This document shows positions 15,425 to 25,964 of a stretch of DNA of 64,000 nucleotides, one piece after another. The notes under the pieces are model-generated. The model ran no database searches. It was not told where the DNA came from and was given only the letters and a program-made list of their open reading frames with translations. The translations under genes and the position numbers were made by a program. Origin of the DNA: Gilliamella bombicola. GTDB lineage: Bacteria; Pseudomonadota; Gammaproteobacteria; Enterobacterales; Orbaceae. Within the stretch, counting starts at the first letter, position 1, and each line of letters opens with the position of its first letter. The stretch is taken from contig NZ_FMAQ01000008.1 of assembly GCF_900094945.1 (NCBI RefSeq), positions 29,384 through 93,383 on the forward strand, given 5' to 3'.

Positions 15425-16906
15425 TTAGTGATTATTTAGTGTTTGTTTCGCCTTGGGTTTATCATAAACGCCAAAATGGTCTACAATTGTACTACTGGCT
15501 TTATTTAGCCCTAACACTTCCACCTGTGCCCCTTCTTTGCGGAATTTAATTACCACTTTATCTAAAGCTGCTACAGCGGTTATATCCCAAAAATGTGCGT
15601 GGGTAAGATCAATTGTTACCTTTTGTACAACTTCTTTTAAATCAAATGAGCTAATAAATTTGGTAGAAGAAGCAAAAAATACTTGTCCATACACGGTATA
15701 AATACGTTGTTCCTTGCTGGGTTGCTCAGTTTGAATTTGTAGGTAATGAGCGACTTTATTGGCATAAAACAGTGATGCTAGTAATACCCCAACAAATACG
15801 CCATAAGCAAGGTTATGGGTAAATACAACGACAACTACAGTTGCCAGCATCACAATATTGGTTGAAAGTGGGTACGATTTAAGGTTCTTAATCGAGTCCC
15901 AGCTAAAGGTTCCTATGGAAACCATGATCATCACAGCTACTAACGCAGCCATTGGAATTTGGCTTACCCAGTCTTGTAAAAAAACTACTAATAATAAAAG
16001 TACAGTTCCGGCTATAAATGAGGATAGACGCGTTCGTCCGCCAGACTTCATATTGATAATTGATTGCCCAATCATCGCGCATCCAGCCATACCGCCAAAG
16101 AATCCTGTCACGATATTGGCAATACCTTGCCCCTTGCATTCTCGGTTTTTATCACTCGGTGTATCGGTAATATCATCTACAATGGTTGCGGTCATCATTG
16201 ATTCTAATAAGCCGACAATGGCTAATGAAAGAGAGTAAGGCAGAATAATCAATAAGGTATCAAGGTTAAAAGGAACATTGGGCAGTAAAAATGTAGGCAA
16301 GCTAGTGGGTAATGTACCCATATCACCCACCGTGCGTATATCCATGCCAAAATACATATAGATACCGGTAAGAATAAGAATGCAAAGTAGTGGTGAAGGA
16401 ATCATTTTTCCTACTTTGGGGATATAAGGGAACAGATAAATTATGCCAAGCCCAGCAATGGTCATTGCATAGACATGCCATGTGACATTGGTTAGCTCAG
16501 GAAGTTGTGCTAAAAAAATTAAGATGGCTAATGCATTAACAAAACCTGTTACCACAGAACGAGAAACAAAGCGCATTAAGTTCCCTAATTGAAGAAAACC
16601 GGCAATAATCTGAAAAATACCGCATAAGATTGTCGCAACAAGCAAATATTCAACCCCATGTGCTTTAACCAGTCCAGCAATCACTAGCGCCATTGCACCG
16701 GTAGCGGCAGATATCATACCCGGGCGACCTCCGGCAAAAGCAGTAATAACCGCTATACAAAAAGCCGCATACAGCCCCATTTTAGGGTCAACACCGGCAA
16801 TAATAGAAAAAGCAATTGCTTCAGGAATAAGGGCAAGTGCTACAACGATGCCCGATAGAACATCATTTTTGATATTGGAAAACCATTGTGTGCGTAAAGA
16901 TTGCAT
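15425..16906 (-). CDS. SulP-family anion transporter with STAS domain
   Basis: A 493-residue inner-membrane protein. The N-terminal SulP domain has about 10-12 hydrophobic segments with the typical [40 protein letters not shown] and [15 protein letters not shown] stretches. The C-terminal STAS domain begins near residue 425 ([20 protein letters not shown]). SulP proteins move sulfate, bicarbonate or dicarboxylates, and the substrate is not evident here. cysE is divergent, 614 bases away; a sulfate role would suit that neighbour but the link is weak. Confidence 0.87.
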   Translation of the reverse strand: MQSLRTQWFSNIKNDVLSGIVVALALIPEAIAFSIIAGVDPKMGLYAAFCIAVITAFAGGRPGMISAATGAMALVIAGLVKAHGVEYLLVATILCGIFQIIAGFLQLGNLMRFVSRSVVTGFVNALAILIFLAQLPELTNVTWHVYAMTIAGLGIIYLFPYIPKVGKMIPSPLLCILILTGIYMYFGMDIRTVGDMGTLPTSLPTFLLPNVPFNLDTLLIILPYSLSLAIVGLLESMMTATIVDDITDTPSDKNRECKGQGIANIVTGFFGGMAGCAMIGQSIINMKSGGRTRLSSFIAGTVLLLLVVFLQDWVSQIPMAALVAVMIMVSIGTFSWDSIKNLKSYPLSTNIVMLATVVVVVFTHNLAYGVFVGVLLASLFYANKVAHYLQIQTEQPSKEQRIYTVYGQVFFASSTKFISSFDLKEVVQKVTIDLTHAHFWDITAVAALDKVVIKFRKEGAQVEVLGLNKASSTIVDHFGVYDKPKAKQTLNNH

Positions 16907-17520
16907 TGAATTTAATCACCACTGAAAAAAAGGAAAATTGCCGCGTGAAGCAATGCATTTATAAGGTTATCAAAAGTTGATAGGAAAGATATGACTTCTG
17001 TGCATCACGCGAGTAACTATAATTATTATTAATAGAAAGAACGCGCAAAAAGTTACACAGGTATACTCCATAATGAAATTATATTTTTATAATAATAGAA
17101 CTTAACCCATTGTACAATGGCTAATTTTCTTATTATCGTTGAAAGTTATAATATTTTATTGTTTTAAAAATTTTAATCTAACCATACAAATTTAAATGAT
17201 GCCGATGTCATAGATCTATTTATTATAGGATTTAATGACGGAATTAACCGTCATCATTAAAAGTAAAATAGACAAAATTGAAAATGGGATTAGGCATTGG
17301 CGGTTAAACAATGTTTTAGATCTGTTTTTTATGCCTTTATTTGGTTTGATCTAATATACTTTATTCCACTTACAAAGAGGCTTTTTTTAATAAGGTGATG
17401 CTATCTATATTGGCTCTTTTGGGCTTTTTAACGTGATGATAAATGAATACAAAACTTGCTTCTAGGTTAAGTTTGCGAAACAATGTGAACAATTTTAGTT
17501 ATTGTGTATAAGGACTTGTT
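16907..17520. other. Long divergent intergenic region between SulP and cysE
   Basis: Very AT-rich with no gene. A small hairpin, TGACGG (17236-17241) with CCGTCA (17248-17253), is the only clear structure. Promoters for both flanking genes must lie here, but I cannot place them confidently. Confidence 0.45.
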
Positions 17521-18315
17521 GTGAGCGATGCAAAAATAGTTGTAAAACCCGAACGGCTGTGGCAAACCATTCGGCAAGAAGCCTTTGAGTTAGTCGAAAG
17601 CGAGCCAATGCTGGCAAGTTATTTCCACGCGACTTTACTCAATCACGAGGATTTAGGCAGTGCATTAAGTTATATTTTAGCTAATAAACTGGCAACACAA
17701 GTAATGCCTGCTATTGAGATTCGTGAGATTGCTCGGCAGGCTTATCAAGCTGATCAACGCCTTATCCAATCTGCAGTAAGTGATATTATTGCGGTTTATA
17801 TTCGTGATCCTGCAACCAACTATTATTCAACCCCTCTTCTTTATTACAAAGGTTTTTTATCACTACAAGCTTATCGAATTGCACATTGGCTTTGGAAGCA
17901 AAACCGTAAATCATTGGCCATTTTTTTACAAAGCCAGATTGCGATAGTGTTTGGTGTGGATATTCACCCTGCGGCAAAAATTGGCTGTGGGGTAATGTTT
18001 GATCATGCGACAGGAATTGTGATTGGTGAAACCGTGGTAATTGAAAACGATGTTTCTATTTTGCAATCCGTCACTTTAGGTGGCACCGGTAAGCAAAATG
18101 GTGATCGTCATCCAAAAATTCGTGAGGGTGTAATGATTGGTGCGCATTCCACGATTTTAGGCAATATTGAAATAGGCAAAGGCGCTAAAATTGGTGCGGG
18201 TTCTGTGGTGTTAGATCCTGTGCCACCACATACTACCGTTGCCGGTGTGCCCGCAAAAGTGGTGGGTTGCCCTGATTGCGATAAGCCTGCTTTAAATATG
18301 GATCAAGATATTTAA
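17521..18315 (+). CDS. cysE: Serine O-acetyltransferase
   Basis: A 264-residue enzyme that makes O-acetylserine, the cysteine precursor. It starts with GTG at 17521, supported by AAGGA 8 bases upstream. The N-terminal helical domain (ERLWQTIRQEAFELVESEP) is followed by the left-handed beta-helix with hexapeptide repeats: DIHPAAKIGCGVMFDHATGIVIGE begins near residue 148 and contains the catalytic Asp-His pair, then LGGTGKQNGDRHPKI and AGVPAKVVG. The C-terminal tail that in E. coli binds cysteine synthase ends in Ile, and this one also ends in Ile (MDQDI), which fits complex formation. Confidence 0.96.
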   Translation: MSDAKIVVKPERLWQTIRQEAFELVESEPMLASYFHATLLNHEDLGSALSYILANKLATQVMPAIEIREIARQAYQADQRLIQSAVSDIIAVYIRDPATNYYSTPLLYYKGFLSLQAYRIAHWLWKQNRKSLAIFLQSQIAIVFGVDIHPAAKIGCGVMFDHATGIVIGETVVIENDVSILQSVTLGGTGKQNGDRHPKIREGVMIGAHSTILGNIEIGKGAKIGAGSVVLDPVPPHTTVAGVPAKVVGCPDCDKPALNMDQDI

Positions 18316-18332
18316 TTGCGATGCGTATAATG

Positions 18333-18365
18333 AAAAATGCCGTTGATTTGTATCGACGGCATTTT
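18333..18365. terminator. Bidirectional terminator between cysE and mscS
   Basis: The stem AAAAATGCCGT/ACGGCATTTTT with a short internal loop gives a T-run on both strands between converging genes. Confidence 0.9.
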
Positions 18366-18374
18366 TATAACGGA

Positions 18375-19208
18375 TTATTTATTGTTAAGATTTACATCCA
18401 TTGTTGGATATGGAATATTAATATTATTTGCAGTTAATCCATTTTTGATATTTTCAAGCAGATCCCCTTTTACTGCTCCGTAGTTTTCATTTAATGTCCA
18501 AACTAATACATTAAAATTCATTGAGGAAGCATCTAACACATCTAATCGAATCGTTGGCTCTTTGGATGTTAATATGTTTTGTGTTTTATCAACCGCTTGC
18601 TTTAACACTTGGTAAACTTTTTGAATATCAGAATCATAGCCGACATTAATGACCAAATCTAAACGCCTTTCTGGTAAACGGGTATAGTTGATAATATTGG
18701 TGTTGACGACCTGACTATTGGGTATCACCACTAATTCGTTAGTTGATGTGATCATCGATGTTGAAAAGATCTGTATTGAATCAATCACGCCTTGTTGGCT
18801 ATTTATTACAACTGTTTCGCCTACTTTAAATGGGCGGAAAATAATTAAAATCACCCCAGCCGCAAAGTTAGATAGCGAACCTTGCAACGCCAAACCAACA
18901 GCTAAACCAGCCGCACCAATGATAGCAACAATAGAAGCCGTTTGTACTCCTAATTGGCCTAAAACCGCCACTAATGTCATAACAATAACGGCATAGTACG
19001 ACAAAGCACTGACAAATTTAACAACCGTTGGGTCAACGTGCCGTTTAAATAATATCCGTTTTAATTGGTTGCTAATAAATCTAGCAATAGTTCTACCAAT
19101 AACAAAAATAAGAATAGCAAAGCAGAAATGAGCGATATAGCTAAATACAACCCCATCATATCGTTTGATAAAGTTAAGGGTGTAATTTAAGAAACCTTCA
19201 AAATTCAT
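18375..19208 (-). CDS. mscS: Small-conductance mechanosensitive channel
   Basis: A 277-residue inner-membrane channel that releases solutes on hypo-osmotic shock. Three hydrophobic segments precede the pore helix, which shows the Gly/Ala packing pattern AIIGAAGLAVGLALQGSLSNFAAGV (near residue 95). The cytoplasmic beta domain with FRPFKVGE and IQIFSTSM, then VVIPNS, matches the E. coli MscS fold and length (286). It is convergent with cysE and probably has its own promoter. Confidence 0.93.
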   Translation of the reverse strand: MNFEGFLNYTLNFIKRYDGVVFSYIAHFCFAILIFVIGRTIARFISNQLKRILFKRHVDPTVVKFVSALSYYAVIVMTLVAVLGQLGVQTASIVAIIGAAGLAVGLALQGSLSNFAAGVILIIFRPFKVGETVVINSQQGVIDSIQIFSTSMITSTNELVVIPNSQVVNTNIINYTRLPERRLDLVINVGYDSDIQKVYQVLKQAVDKTQNILTSKEPTIRLDVLDASSMNFNVLVWTLNENYGAVKGDLLENIKNGLTANNINIPYPTMDVNLNNK

Positions 19209-19269
19209 CTTATTATCCTCAGTAATTCGGAATAGTAATTTCTATCAATGTGTTTTAGTGCAAAATTGG

Positions 19270-19863
19270 CTAAACCAATTGTTTAACTAATAAAGTCCAA
19301 CGTGTATCAAAATTAGTAGTTGGTAGATATTTAAAACCTGAACGAGAATAACGCGCCATCATGCCTTCGCAAAAAGCCAATAACTGACTAGACAAAATCC
19401 GTTCATCTGTGATGAAAGCAACACCTTCACGTATTTTGCGCTCCCGTAAAACTTGTTTGATTTGGATTTCAATTCGTTCAAATAGTTGGCTAATACGTTC
19501 TTGTAATTGGTCTTGTTCAAACATTAATGCATGCCCCGTCATAATTCTGGTTAATCCTGGGTTTTTTTCAGAAAAGCCTAATATCAACGCAAGAATAAGT
19601 TGTAAGCGTGTAAAGGTATTGGGCTCTTCTTGCATAATGACATTAATGCGAGACAACAAAATATCTTCGATATAGACAATTAAGCTTTCAAACATTTTTG
19701 TTTTGCTTGGAAAATGTCGATATAACGCCGCTTCAGAAACACCTACTGTTGCAGCTAATTTAGCTGTTGTAATGCGTTGAGTGCCTTCATTAGATTCAAG
19801 CATTTTTGCCAAGGCCTGTAAGATATCTTCTTTGCGATTTTTATTTTTATTTGTCACAATCAT
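19270..19863 (-). CDS. slmA: Nucleoid occlusion factor SlmA
   Basis: A 197-residue TetR-type DNA-binding protein that blocks FtsZ ring assembly over the nucleoid. The helix-turn-helix is [27 protein letters not shown] (residues 38-64), followed by the SlmA-specific [21 protein letters not shown] and the C-terminal [18 protein letters not shown]. The length matches E. coli (198). The gene overlaps dut by 4 bases and belongs to the coaBC-dut-slmA cluster conserved in enterobacteria. Confidence 0.95.
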   Translation of the reverse strand: MIVTNKNKNRKEDILQALAKMLESNEGTQRITTAKLAATVGVSEAALYRHFPSKTKMFESLIVYIEDILLSRINVIMQEEPNTFTRLQLILALILGFSEKNPGLTRIMTGHALMFEQDQLQERISQLFERIEIQIKQVLRERKIREGVAFITDERILSSQLLAFCEGMMARYSRSGFKYLPTTNFDTRWTLLVKQLV

Positions 19864-20321
19864 TTTTTACCCGAATGTCCAAATCCACCTTCTCCGCGTG
19901 CTGATTCAATAAATTCATCAACAATATTAAATTCGGCTTGTACAACCGGAACAATGATTAGTTGGGCAATTCGATCGCCAGCTTCAATCACAAAAGGCGT
20001 TTGACTACGATTCCAAACAGGAACAAATAACTGGCCTTGATAATCCGAATCAATCAAACCAACCAAATTACCAAGCACAATACCATTTTTTGAACCAAGT
20101 CCAGAACGTGGTAATACTAAGGCAGCTAAACTAGGATCAGCAATATGCATCGATAAACCTGTTGGCGTTAAGATGGTTTCGCCGGGTTTGATTTCGGTGG
20201 TTTTATCAAACATTGCACGCAAATCAATACCTGCTGAACCTTCGGTTGCATAGGTAGGTAGTGGAAATTCATTTCCTAAACGTTTGTCTAATACTTTTAT
20301 ATCAATTTTTCTTTTCATCAT
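19860..20321 (-). CDS. dut: dUTP diphosphatase
   Basis: A 153-residue trimeric dUTPase that hydrolyses dUTP to dUMP and keeps uracil out of DNA. The five motifs are visible: AGIDLRA (near residue 30), [20 protein letters not shown] (catalytic Asp), [12 protein letters not shown], and the C-terminal [10 protein letters not shown]. It overlaps the end of coaBC by 20 bases and the start of slmA by 4, indicating tight translational coupling. Confidence 0.97.
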   Translation of the reverse strand: MMKRKIDIKVLDKRLGNEFPLPTYATEGSAGIDLRAMFDKTTEIKPGETILTPTGLSMHIADPSLAALVLPRSGLGSKNGIVLGNLVGLIDSDYQGQLFVPVWNRSQTPFVIEAGDRIAQLIIVPVVQAEFNIVDEFIESARGEGGFGHSGKK

Positions 20322-21528
20322 GACTCGCTTTATATCGTGTTATAACTGCTTCAAGTAACTGTATTGCTAATTGTTGTTTGTTGCTTAATGGTAACGTTTG
20401 CTCACCATTTTGCCAATATAGTGTTAATGCATTTTGATCAGAATTAAAGCCGATGGTTTTGTCTGAAACATCATTAGCGCAAATTAAATCTAGATTTTTT
20501 GTAGTTAATTTTTTTAGTGCATAAGTTTTGACATCATGAGTTTCGGCAGCAAATCCTACCACAAAAGGACGATTCGTTTTTAGTGCTGCGACACTTGCTA
20601 CAATATCGGGGTTTTTCACTAATTCAATAATAAGTTCATTGTTATCGCTAGTTTTTTTGATTTTTTGTGTCGCAATTGTTTTGGCATGATAATCGGCAAC
20701 CGCCGCGCACGAAATAAAAATAGTTGATTTTTGCGCATAATTTAATGCTTCTTCATACATCTGTTTAGCGCTTTTAACGTTAATTCGGTTGACACCATTT
20801 GGCGTATCTAAATGAACCGGTCCACTAATTAATGTAACGGTAGCGCCCATTTGCGCTGCTGCACTTGCAATTGCAAAGCCCATTTTTCCTGAACTGTAAT
20901 TACTAATGTAACGAACTGGATCGATTTCTTCGATCGTTGGGCCTGCCGTGATGGTTATAGATATACCTGAAAGCGCAGCAGTGGTTGAAAAATACTGCCT
21001 AATATTTTCAACAATCGTTTCAGGCTCTAACATTCGCCCAGGCCCTATATCACCACAGGCTTGAAAGCCGCTGTCAGGCCCTAAAATTAAGGTATTTCTT
21101 GAGGCCAATACTGATAAGTTATGTTGCGTTGCTGCCGCTTTATACATTTGTTGATTCATGGCTGGCGCTATAACAATTGGCGATGGGGTTGCTAAGCAGA
21201 CTGTTGACAGCAGATCATCAGCAATGCCGTTAGCCATTTTGGCAATAATATTGGCCGTTGCTGGGGCAATGAGGACTAAATCAGCCCATTTGGCCAGTTC
21301 AATATGGCTCATAGACAGCTCGGCTGATGGATCAAAGAGATCACTGGAAACCTGATTGCCAGAAACAGCTTGCAGAGTCATTTTAGTCACAAAATGGCTA
21401 GCAGAATCAGTCAGAACAACACGTACTTGCGCACCCGCTTTTTTTAAATGGCGAACAAGGTCAGGACATTTATAAGCGGCAATACCACCAGTAATGCCTA
21501 ACAAAATATGTTTACCCGATAGACTCAT
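20302..21528 (-). CDS. coaBC: Bifunctional phosphopantothenoylcysteine decarboxylase/synthetase
   Basis: About 408 residues; two steps of coenzyme A synthesis. The N-terminal CoaC flavoprotein domain has [32 protein letters not shown] (with the catalytic His), the substrate-binding PAMNQQMY and [11 protein letters not shown]. The C-terminal CoaB domain starts near residue 188 with [20 protein letters not shown], followed by [16 protein letters not shown] at 21534 would add two residues, but AAGGAAG is well placed for ATG 21528 and the protein then starts MSLSGKH as in E. coli. Confidence 0.96.
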   Translation of the reverse strand: MSLSGKHILLGITGGIAAYKCPDLVRHLKKAGAQVRVVLTDSASHFVTKMTLQAVSGNQVSSDLFDPSAELSMSHIELAKWADLVLIAPATANIIAKMANGIADDLLSTVCLATPSPIVIAPAMNQQMYKAAATQHNLSVLASRNTLILGPDSGFQACGDIGPGRMLEPETIVENIRQYFSTTAALSGISITITAGPTIEEIDPVRYISNYSSGKMGFAIASAAAQMGATVTLISGPVHLDTPNGVNRINVKSAKQMYEEALNYAQKSTIFISCAAVADYHAKTIATQKIKKTSDNNELIIELVKNPDIVASVAALKTNRPFVVGFAAETHDVKTYALKKLTTKNLDLICANDVSDKTIGFNSDQNALTLYWQNGEQTLPLSNKQQLAIQLLEAVITRYKASHDEKKN

Positions 21529-21579
21529 GATCAAGCTTCCTTCACATCAAGATGAAAGCGCTATATTACCACAATTCAG

Positions 21580-23241
21580 CTAGATAATAAGTAGCTCTTT
21601 CGCATTGGCTAATGTTGCGTCAGTAATTTTGTCTCCTCCTAATAAGCGAGCAAGTTCGTTTAAACGTCCAGTATTATCTAGCTTTTGCATATCAGTTGAA
21701 GTCTGTTTGCCATTGGTTTGTTTGTTAACAAAATAGTGCTGATTTGCTTGCCCAGCAACTTGTGGCAGGTGGGTTACAGTGATCACTTGCGTTGATTCAC
21801 CCAGTTGCCTTAATAACTGGCCGACTTTAGCGGCAGTTGATCCACTAATACCGACATCAATTTCATCAAATATTAATGCTGGTGTATCCATTTTTTGCGC
21901 AGTTAAAACTTGAATAGCTAAGGCAATACGTGATAACTCACCACCAGAGGCCACCTTAGCAAGCGGTTGTGGACTTTGCCCAGCATTGGTGCTGACTAAA
22001 AAGGTGACTTGATCGGCACCGTCTTCATTTAATCGGTTTTCGTCAAAAGTGACATCGATACTAAATTGTCCATTAGGCATGGATAAGTCATGCATAATAG
22101 TGGTTACTTTTTTGGCTAAAGTTTTGCTTATCGTTAATCTTTTTTGATGCAATTTTGTGGCAATTTCAACCGCGAGTTGATGGTATTTGGTAATATCGGT
22201 TTTAAGTTGTTCGCTTTGTTCATCTTGCTGATTGATCTGTTTAAATTCAGTTAACAAGGTTTGATGTAAATCGGGCAATGCTTCAGGGGTGACATGGTGC
22301 TTACGCGCTAAAGCAATTTGTTTTGATAACCGCTGTTCAAGTTGCATGACTCGAGCAGGATCGAGCTCTAAACGTTCACTATAATGACGAAGTTCATCGC
22401 TTGCTTCTTTAATTTGGATTGATGCCTCTTCCAGCATATTACAAACACTATTTAAAGTTGGATCGAGCTCAACCAATTCTTGAACGCTATTTTTAACACT
22501 ACTAAGCAAATTACTGACGTTATATTCATCGGCTTCATCTAACAACATCACAGATTGTTGGCTTAGATTGATTAATTGTTCACTGTTAGATAATCGTTTG
22601 TATTCTTCGTCAATTTGTTGATATTCCCCTTCAATTGGCGAAAACTCATTAAGTTCTTTCAATTGATATTGTAAAAGCTGCATATGCGCATCACGCTCTT
22701 GTCGTGAGGTTTCGTACTGCTGATAAGCTCGTGTTGCTTCTTTCCACTGTCTATAGGCTTGCTGCATTTGGGCAAGCAAGGTGGGCTCATTCATATAATG
22801 ATTGAGTAACAGTTGTTGATAATCACTGCGTAACAGGCGCTGATGTTCATGTTGCCCATGAATTTGAATCAACATTTGCCCCAAATCTTTTAATTGCGAA
22901 ATAGGTACCGCACGACCATTAATAAATGCTTTAGAACGCCCATCTTGATTAATCACTCGGCGTAAAATGCACTCATTACCCTCATCAAGTTGATTTTCGC
23001 GTAACCAAGCAAAAGCCGCTGGCGTATCATCAAGCACAAAACAAGCCGAAATATCAACACGATCAGCGCCATGCCGAATAGATGAAGCATCAGAACGATT
23101 ACCTAAACATAATCCCAATGCATCAATAGCAATCGACTTCCCTGCGCCCGTTTCACCCGTAATAGCGGTCATCCCAGTAGTAAAGTCGACAAGAAGCTGA
23201 TCTACAATAGCAAAATTATTAATAGTTAGTTGAGTTATCAT
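21580..23241 (-). CDS. recN: DNA repair ATPase RecN
   Basis: A 553-residue SMC-like protein acting in double-strand-break repair. The N-terminus is [16 protein letters not shown] with Walker [16 protein letters not shown] (residues 29-43). [17 protein letters not shown] follows, then a central coiled coil (about 150-370). The C-terminal ABC motifs are [18 protein letters not shown], Walker [14 protein letters not shown] and [15 protein letters not shown]. The length equals E. coli RecN. The SOS box was not securely located in the short AT-rich upstream region. Confidence 0.96.
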   Translation of the reverse strand: MITQLTINNFAIVDQLLVDFTTGMTAITGETGAGKSIAIDALGLCLGNRSDASSIRHGADRVDISACFVLDDTPAAFAWLRENQLDEGNECILRRVINQDGRSKAFINGRAVPISQLKDLGQMLIQIHGQHEHQRLLRSDYQQLLLNHYMNEPTLLAQMQQAYRQWKEATRAYQQYETSRQERDAHMQLLQYQLKELNEFSPIEGEYQQIDEEYKRLSNSEQLINLSQQSVMLLDEADEYNVSNLLSSVKNSVQELVELDPTLNSVCNMLEEASIQIKEASDELRHYSERLELDPARVMQLEQRLSKQIALARKHHVTPEALPDLHQTLLTEFKQINQQDEQSEQLKTDITKYHQLAVEIATKLHQKRLTISKTLAKKVTTIMHDLSMPNGQFSIDVTFDENRLNEDGADQVTFLVSTNAGQSPQPLAKVASGGELSRIALAIQVLTAQKMDTPALIFDEIDVGISGSTAAKVGQLLRQLGESTQVITVTHLPQVAGQANQHYFVNKQTNGKQTSTDMQKLDNTGRLNELARLLGGDKITDATLANAKELLII

Positions 23242-23443
23242 AATAAATTAATACATAAGGCTAGTTATCATATTGGCAGTATAGCAGTAAAAACACTGTA
23301 AATAAATACAGGTTTGTGTTTTTGTTTATGAGACTTATTTTTTGTTATAAAATCAATTAAACTTTAGATTAATTAAAAATAGTCATTATTTAATTAATTA
23401 TTTTTAATATGTTATCTTCTCTCGAAGACATAAGGAATCAGCT

Positions 23444-24601
23444 GTGAAGCATAAGACAATAACGCCACTATTTCCAACATATGCACGAACTATTGCAATG
23501 ATTAAAGCGGTATCAGGTTACAGTAAAAAGTCTGTACACGGGATGATTAGTGATATTCGTGGCCAGTCTGGAACTCCACAGAATCCAGTTGACTGGTCAG
23601 AACCTGATGATTGGATTAGTGAACGACTAAGTGGTGAATATGCTGAAATAGCAAATAAAATATGGGTGCAGGATAATCATGTGTTAAATCCTCGCCATAG
23701 CTATGGTGCTTATTTGTTTATAAATAATAGCGATCTAATGACTGTCGATATGCAAGGTTATTGGCAACCTTCACCAAAAGGGCGAGCTTTTTTAAAGGGG
23801 GATAAAGATGTTTGGCTAGAACTAGATGATTCAGAAGGCATATTGCAATTATTAGAATTGCTTAGCGTTCGTGGACAAGCTAAAAATGGAGATTTATTAC
23901 CAGAATGGATGACTTATTTACGTCAAAATTCTAAGTGGAATAGTGAACAAGCATGTAAATCTACGTTATATGCTCGCCTTGTAAATTTAGTTGATCGAAA
24001 ACTCTTAAAACGTGAAGGAATTATTTATCAAATAACAGATAGTGGTCGGAAATGGTTAGATGCAGCGCCACAAGGGAAGCTATGCGATCCATTAGATGAT
24101 ATTATGGATTCTATTGTTCGATATAATGAGCAGCAAAAACTATTATTATCACAACAGTTACAGAATATGAATCCATATCATTTTGAAATATTAATTGGTC
24201 AATTATTACAAGCGATGGGTTATGAAGATGTGAATGTGACGAAAGCATCTGGAGATAAAGGAATTGATGTTGTTGGCAATGTGCAAGTGGGTATTACGCG
24301 TATTACTGAAGTCGTTCAGGTAAAACGCATGCAAAATTCTGTTAATCGCCCATTGATTGATCAGTTAAGAGGGGCTTTGCCTTATCATAAAGCAATTAGA
24401 GGTACATTAATCACAACAGGCAAATTTTCATCTGGTTGTGCCGAAGCTGCGAATTATCCGGGTGCCGCCCCAATTACTTTAATTGATGGCACTCGATTAA
24501 TTGAATTACTTATTGAAAATGGAGTAGGTATTAAACGAAATCATTCTTTAGAATTACTTAGCATTGATATGTCAGTATTTGAAGAACAGACTGAAGATTA
24601 A
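23444..24601 (+). CDS. Mrr-type (type IV) restriction endonuclease
   Basis: A 385-residue protein starting with GTG at 23444 behind AAGGA. The N-terminal part (to about residue 230) includes a winged-helix-like segment (LYARLVNLVDRKLLKREGIIYQITDSGRKWL). The C-terminal Mrr catalytic domain begins NPYHFEILIGQLLQAMGYED and shows GDKGIDVVG and QVKR, the PD-(D/E)xK-type site in the Mrr variant where Gln replaces the middle acidic residue. Mrr enzymes usually cleave methylated DNA and are toxic under some stresses. No methylase or Hsd genes are nearby, consistent with a solitary type IV enzyme. Confidence 0.82.
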   Translation: MKHKTITPLFPTYARTIAMIKAVSGYSKKSVHGMISDIRGQSGTPQNPVDWSEPDDWISERLSGEYAEIANKIWVQDNHVLNPRHSYGAYLFINNSDLMTVDMQGYWQPSPKGRAFLKGDKDVWLELDDSEGILQLLELLSVRGQAKNGDLLPEWMTYLRQNSKWNSEQACKSTLYARLVNLVDRKLLKREGIIYQITDSGRKWLDAAPQGKLCDPLDDIMDSIVRYNEQQKLLLSQQLQNMNPYHFEILIGQLLQAMGYEDVNVTKASGDKGIDVVGNVQVGITRITEVVQVKRMQNSVNRPLIDQLRGALPYHKAIRGTLITTGKFSSGCAEAANYPGAAPITLIDGTRLIELLIENGVGIKRNHSLELLSIDMSVFEEQTED

Positions 24602-25236
24602 AATAAAAGGTTAGTTACCCATATAGAGTATAATTTGTTAATCAAATGATTAGAATTTAATCTTTAATCGCGATTAATCAGTTGAATGAATAAACTCACC
24701 TTTTTATTGGTTGGTTTATTTTCGTTTTATGATGGAATAATGACTATCACAAATTATAACGATATTTTTTATTTTTATATGCATCAAAAATTAATGTTAC
24801 TAATTCATCTAACATCCGAAATGCACAATCTACATAACGGAGATAGTTTTTTTCACTAATAACCGACAGATCAACACCAATACTTGAGCATCCTTCTAGT
24901 AATGCAGAATAAGTAGGTTTCATTCCACGGAACAAGAATAATTGATTTTATTGACAACCCTAAGTTAGCTAAAAGATCCCTAACAAACTTTAAAACTTTA
25001 CCATATTTTATTAGCTTACAAATAAACTTATCACATTGTAAAAAAGATTCATAAGCCTATCTATATCGTCTAATAGCAAATAATCATGATATCTGATTCA
25101 TTTAAGCTAGGATTATATAATCACCACCACTCATCAAAATACTTTTACACCTCCCCCCAACTTATTCTTCTTTTATCTAAAATTACACAGTAGTATAATT
25201 TGAACACCTATTTATTATAACTATGGGAAACTAAGT
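24602..25236. other. Gene-poor region with one doubtful short frame
   Basis: AT-rich. A minus-strand frame at 24747-24935 (62 residues, starts only with TTG unless the internal Met is used, no clear ribosome site) could be a remnant, but I do not recognise it. No other structure is evident except the yagU promoter area. Confidence 0.4.
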
Positions 25237-25788
25237 ATGTTTGGAAATAAAACAAATCGCCAAGTAATTATATGGACAACAATTATCGGCGGATTTTTCA
25301 GTTCATTAGTAAAATGGGGTTCAGAAGTTAATATGCCTCCACGAGTACCTGGTGAAATTTCTCCACCTGCGGCACATATTGATGCATGGCTGGGTTGGCT
25401 TGGGATTAACTCTCACTCGCTTGATTATATTTATCAAGGGGCAAGCGTTTTAGGTGCAGTGACACTTTATCACTGGTTATTTAGTTTTGCTTTCGCCTTT
25501 GTTTATGTTGCAGGTGCATATTATTGCAACAAAATCCGCTTATGGTATGGGGCATTGTACGGCATTATTATTACTGTTGTGATGCACGGTTTTTTAATTC
25601 CATTGCTTGGTTTCCGTCATCCTGCTTATGATGCGGAAGGTACGGTTGGTTGGTTATGGAACTTAAATGGTTATGAACTTTGGAGTGAAATTCTAGGTCA
25701 TATCTATTGGGGTGTATCGATCGAAGTGTGTATGATTGCAGTACTTGCTCATTTTGCAAGACCAATTCATGGTGAGTGGCGTCAATAA
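25237..25788 (+). CDS. yagU: YagU-family inner-membrane protein (DUF1440)
   Basis: A 183-residue protein with about four hydrophobic helices. It aligns with E. coli YagU: SSLVKWGSEVNMPPR near residue 22 (E. coli has FVKWGAEVPLPPR), a YHWLFSFAFAFVYVAG membrane segment, IRLWYGALYGI, and a final membrane helix near SEILGHIYWGVSIEV. YagU has been linked to acid resistance in E. coli; the biochemical role is unknown. It stands alone, with a terminator after it. Confidence 0.85.
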   Translation: MFGNKTNRQVIIWTTIIGGFFSSLVKWGSEVNMPPRVPGEISPPAAHIDAWLGWLGINSHSLDYIYQGASVLGAVTLYHWLFSFAFAFVYVAGAYYCNKIRLWYGALYGIIITVVMHGFLIPLLGFRHPAYDAEGTVGWLWNLNGYELWSEILGHIYWGVSIEVCMIAVLAHFARPIHGEWRQ

Positions 25789-25815
25789 TTGGCTTAGCTT
25801 TCATCAGTTAATATT

Positions 25816-25848
25816 AAATCCTACTATTTAACCATAGTGGGATTTTTT
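25816..25848 (+). terminator. Terminator after yagU
   Basis: AAATCCTACTAT pairs with ATAGTGGGATTT (one mismatch), followed by T's. Confidence 0.8.
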
Positions 25849-25964
25849 ATTTGAATTGATATAGTTAAAAACTATAACAATCAATAAAAAACTAGAATTA
25901 TTCAATACCTATTTTTTTTGTTATCTTTTTATCACTATAAGAAAATGGATAAAAGGAAATAAAA

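Noticed and set aside
24747..24935. 62-codon minus-strand frame
   Set aside because: Weak TTG start, no ribosome site, no recognised family; could be a remnant but not supportable as a gene.
25789..25964. Riboswitch or MetJ boxes upstream of metE
   Set aside because: I looked for a cobalamin or SAM riboswitch fold and AGACGTCT repeats and found none in this short region.
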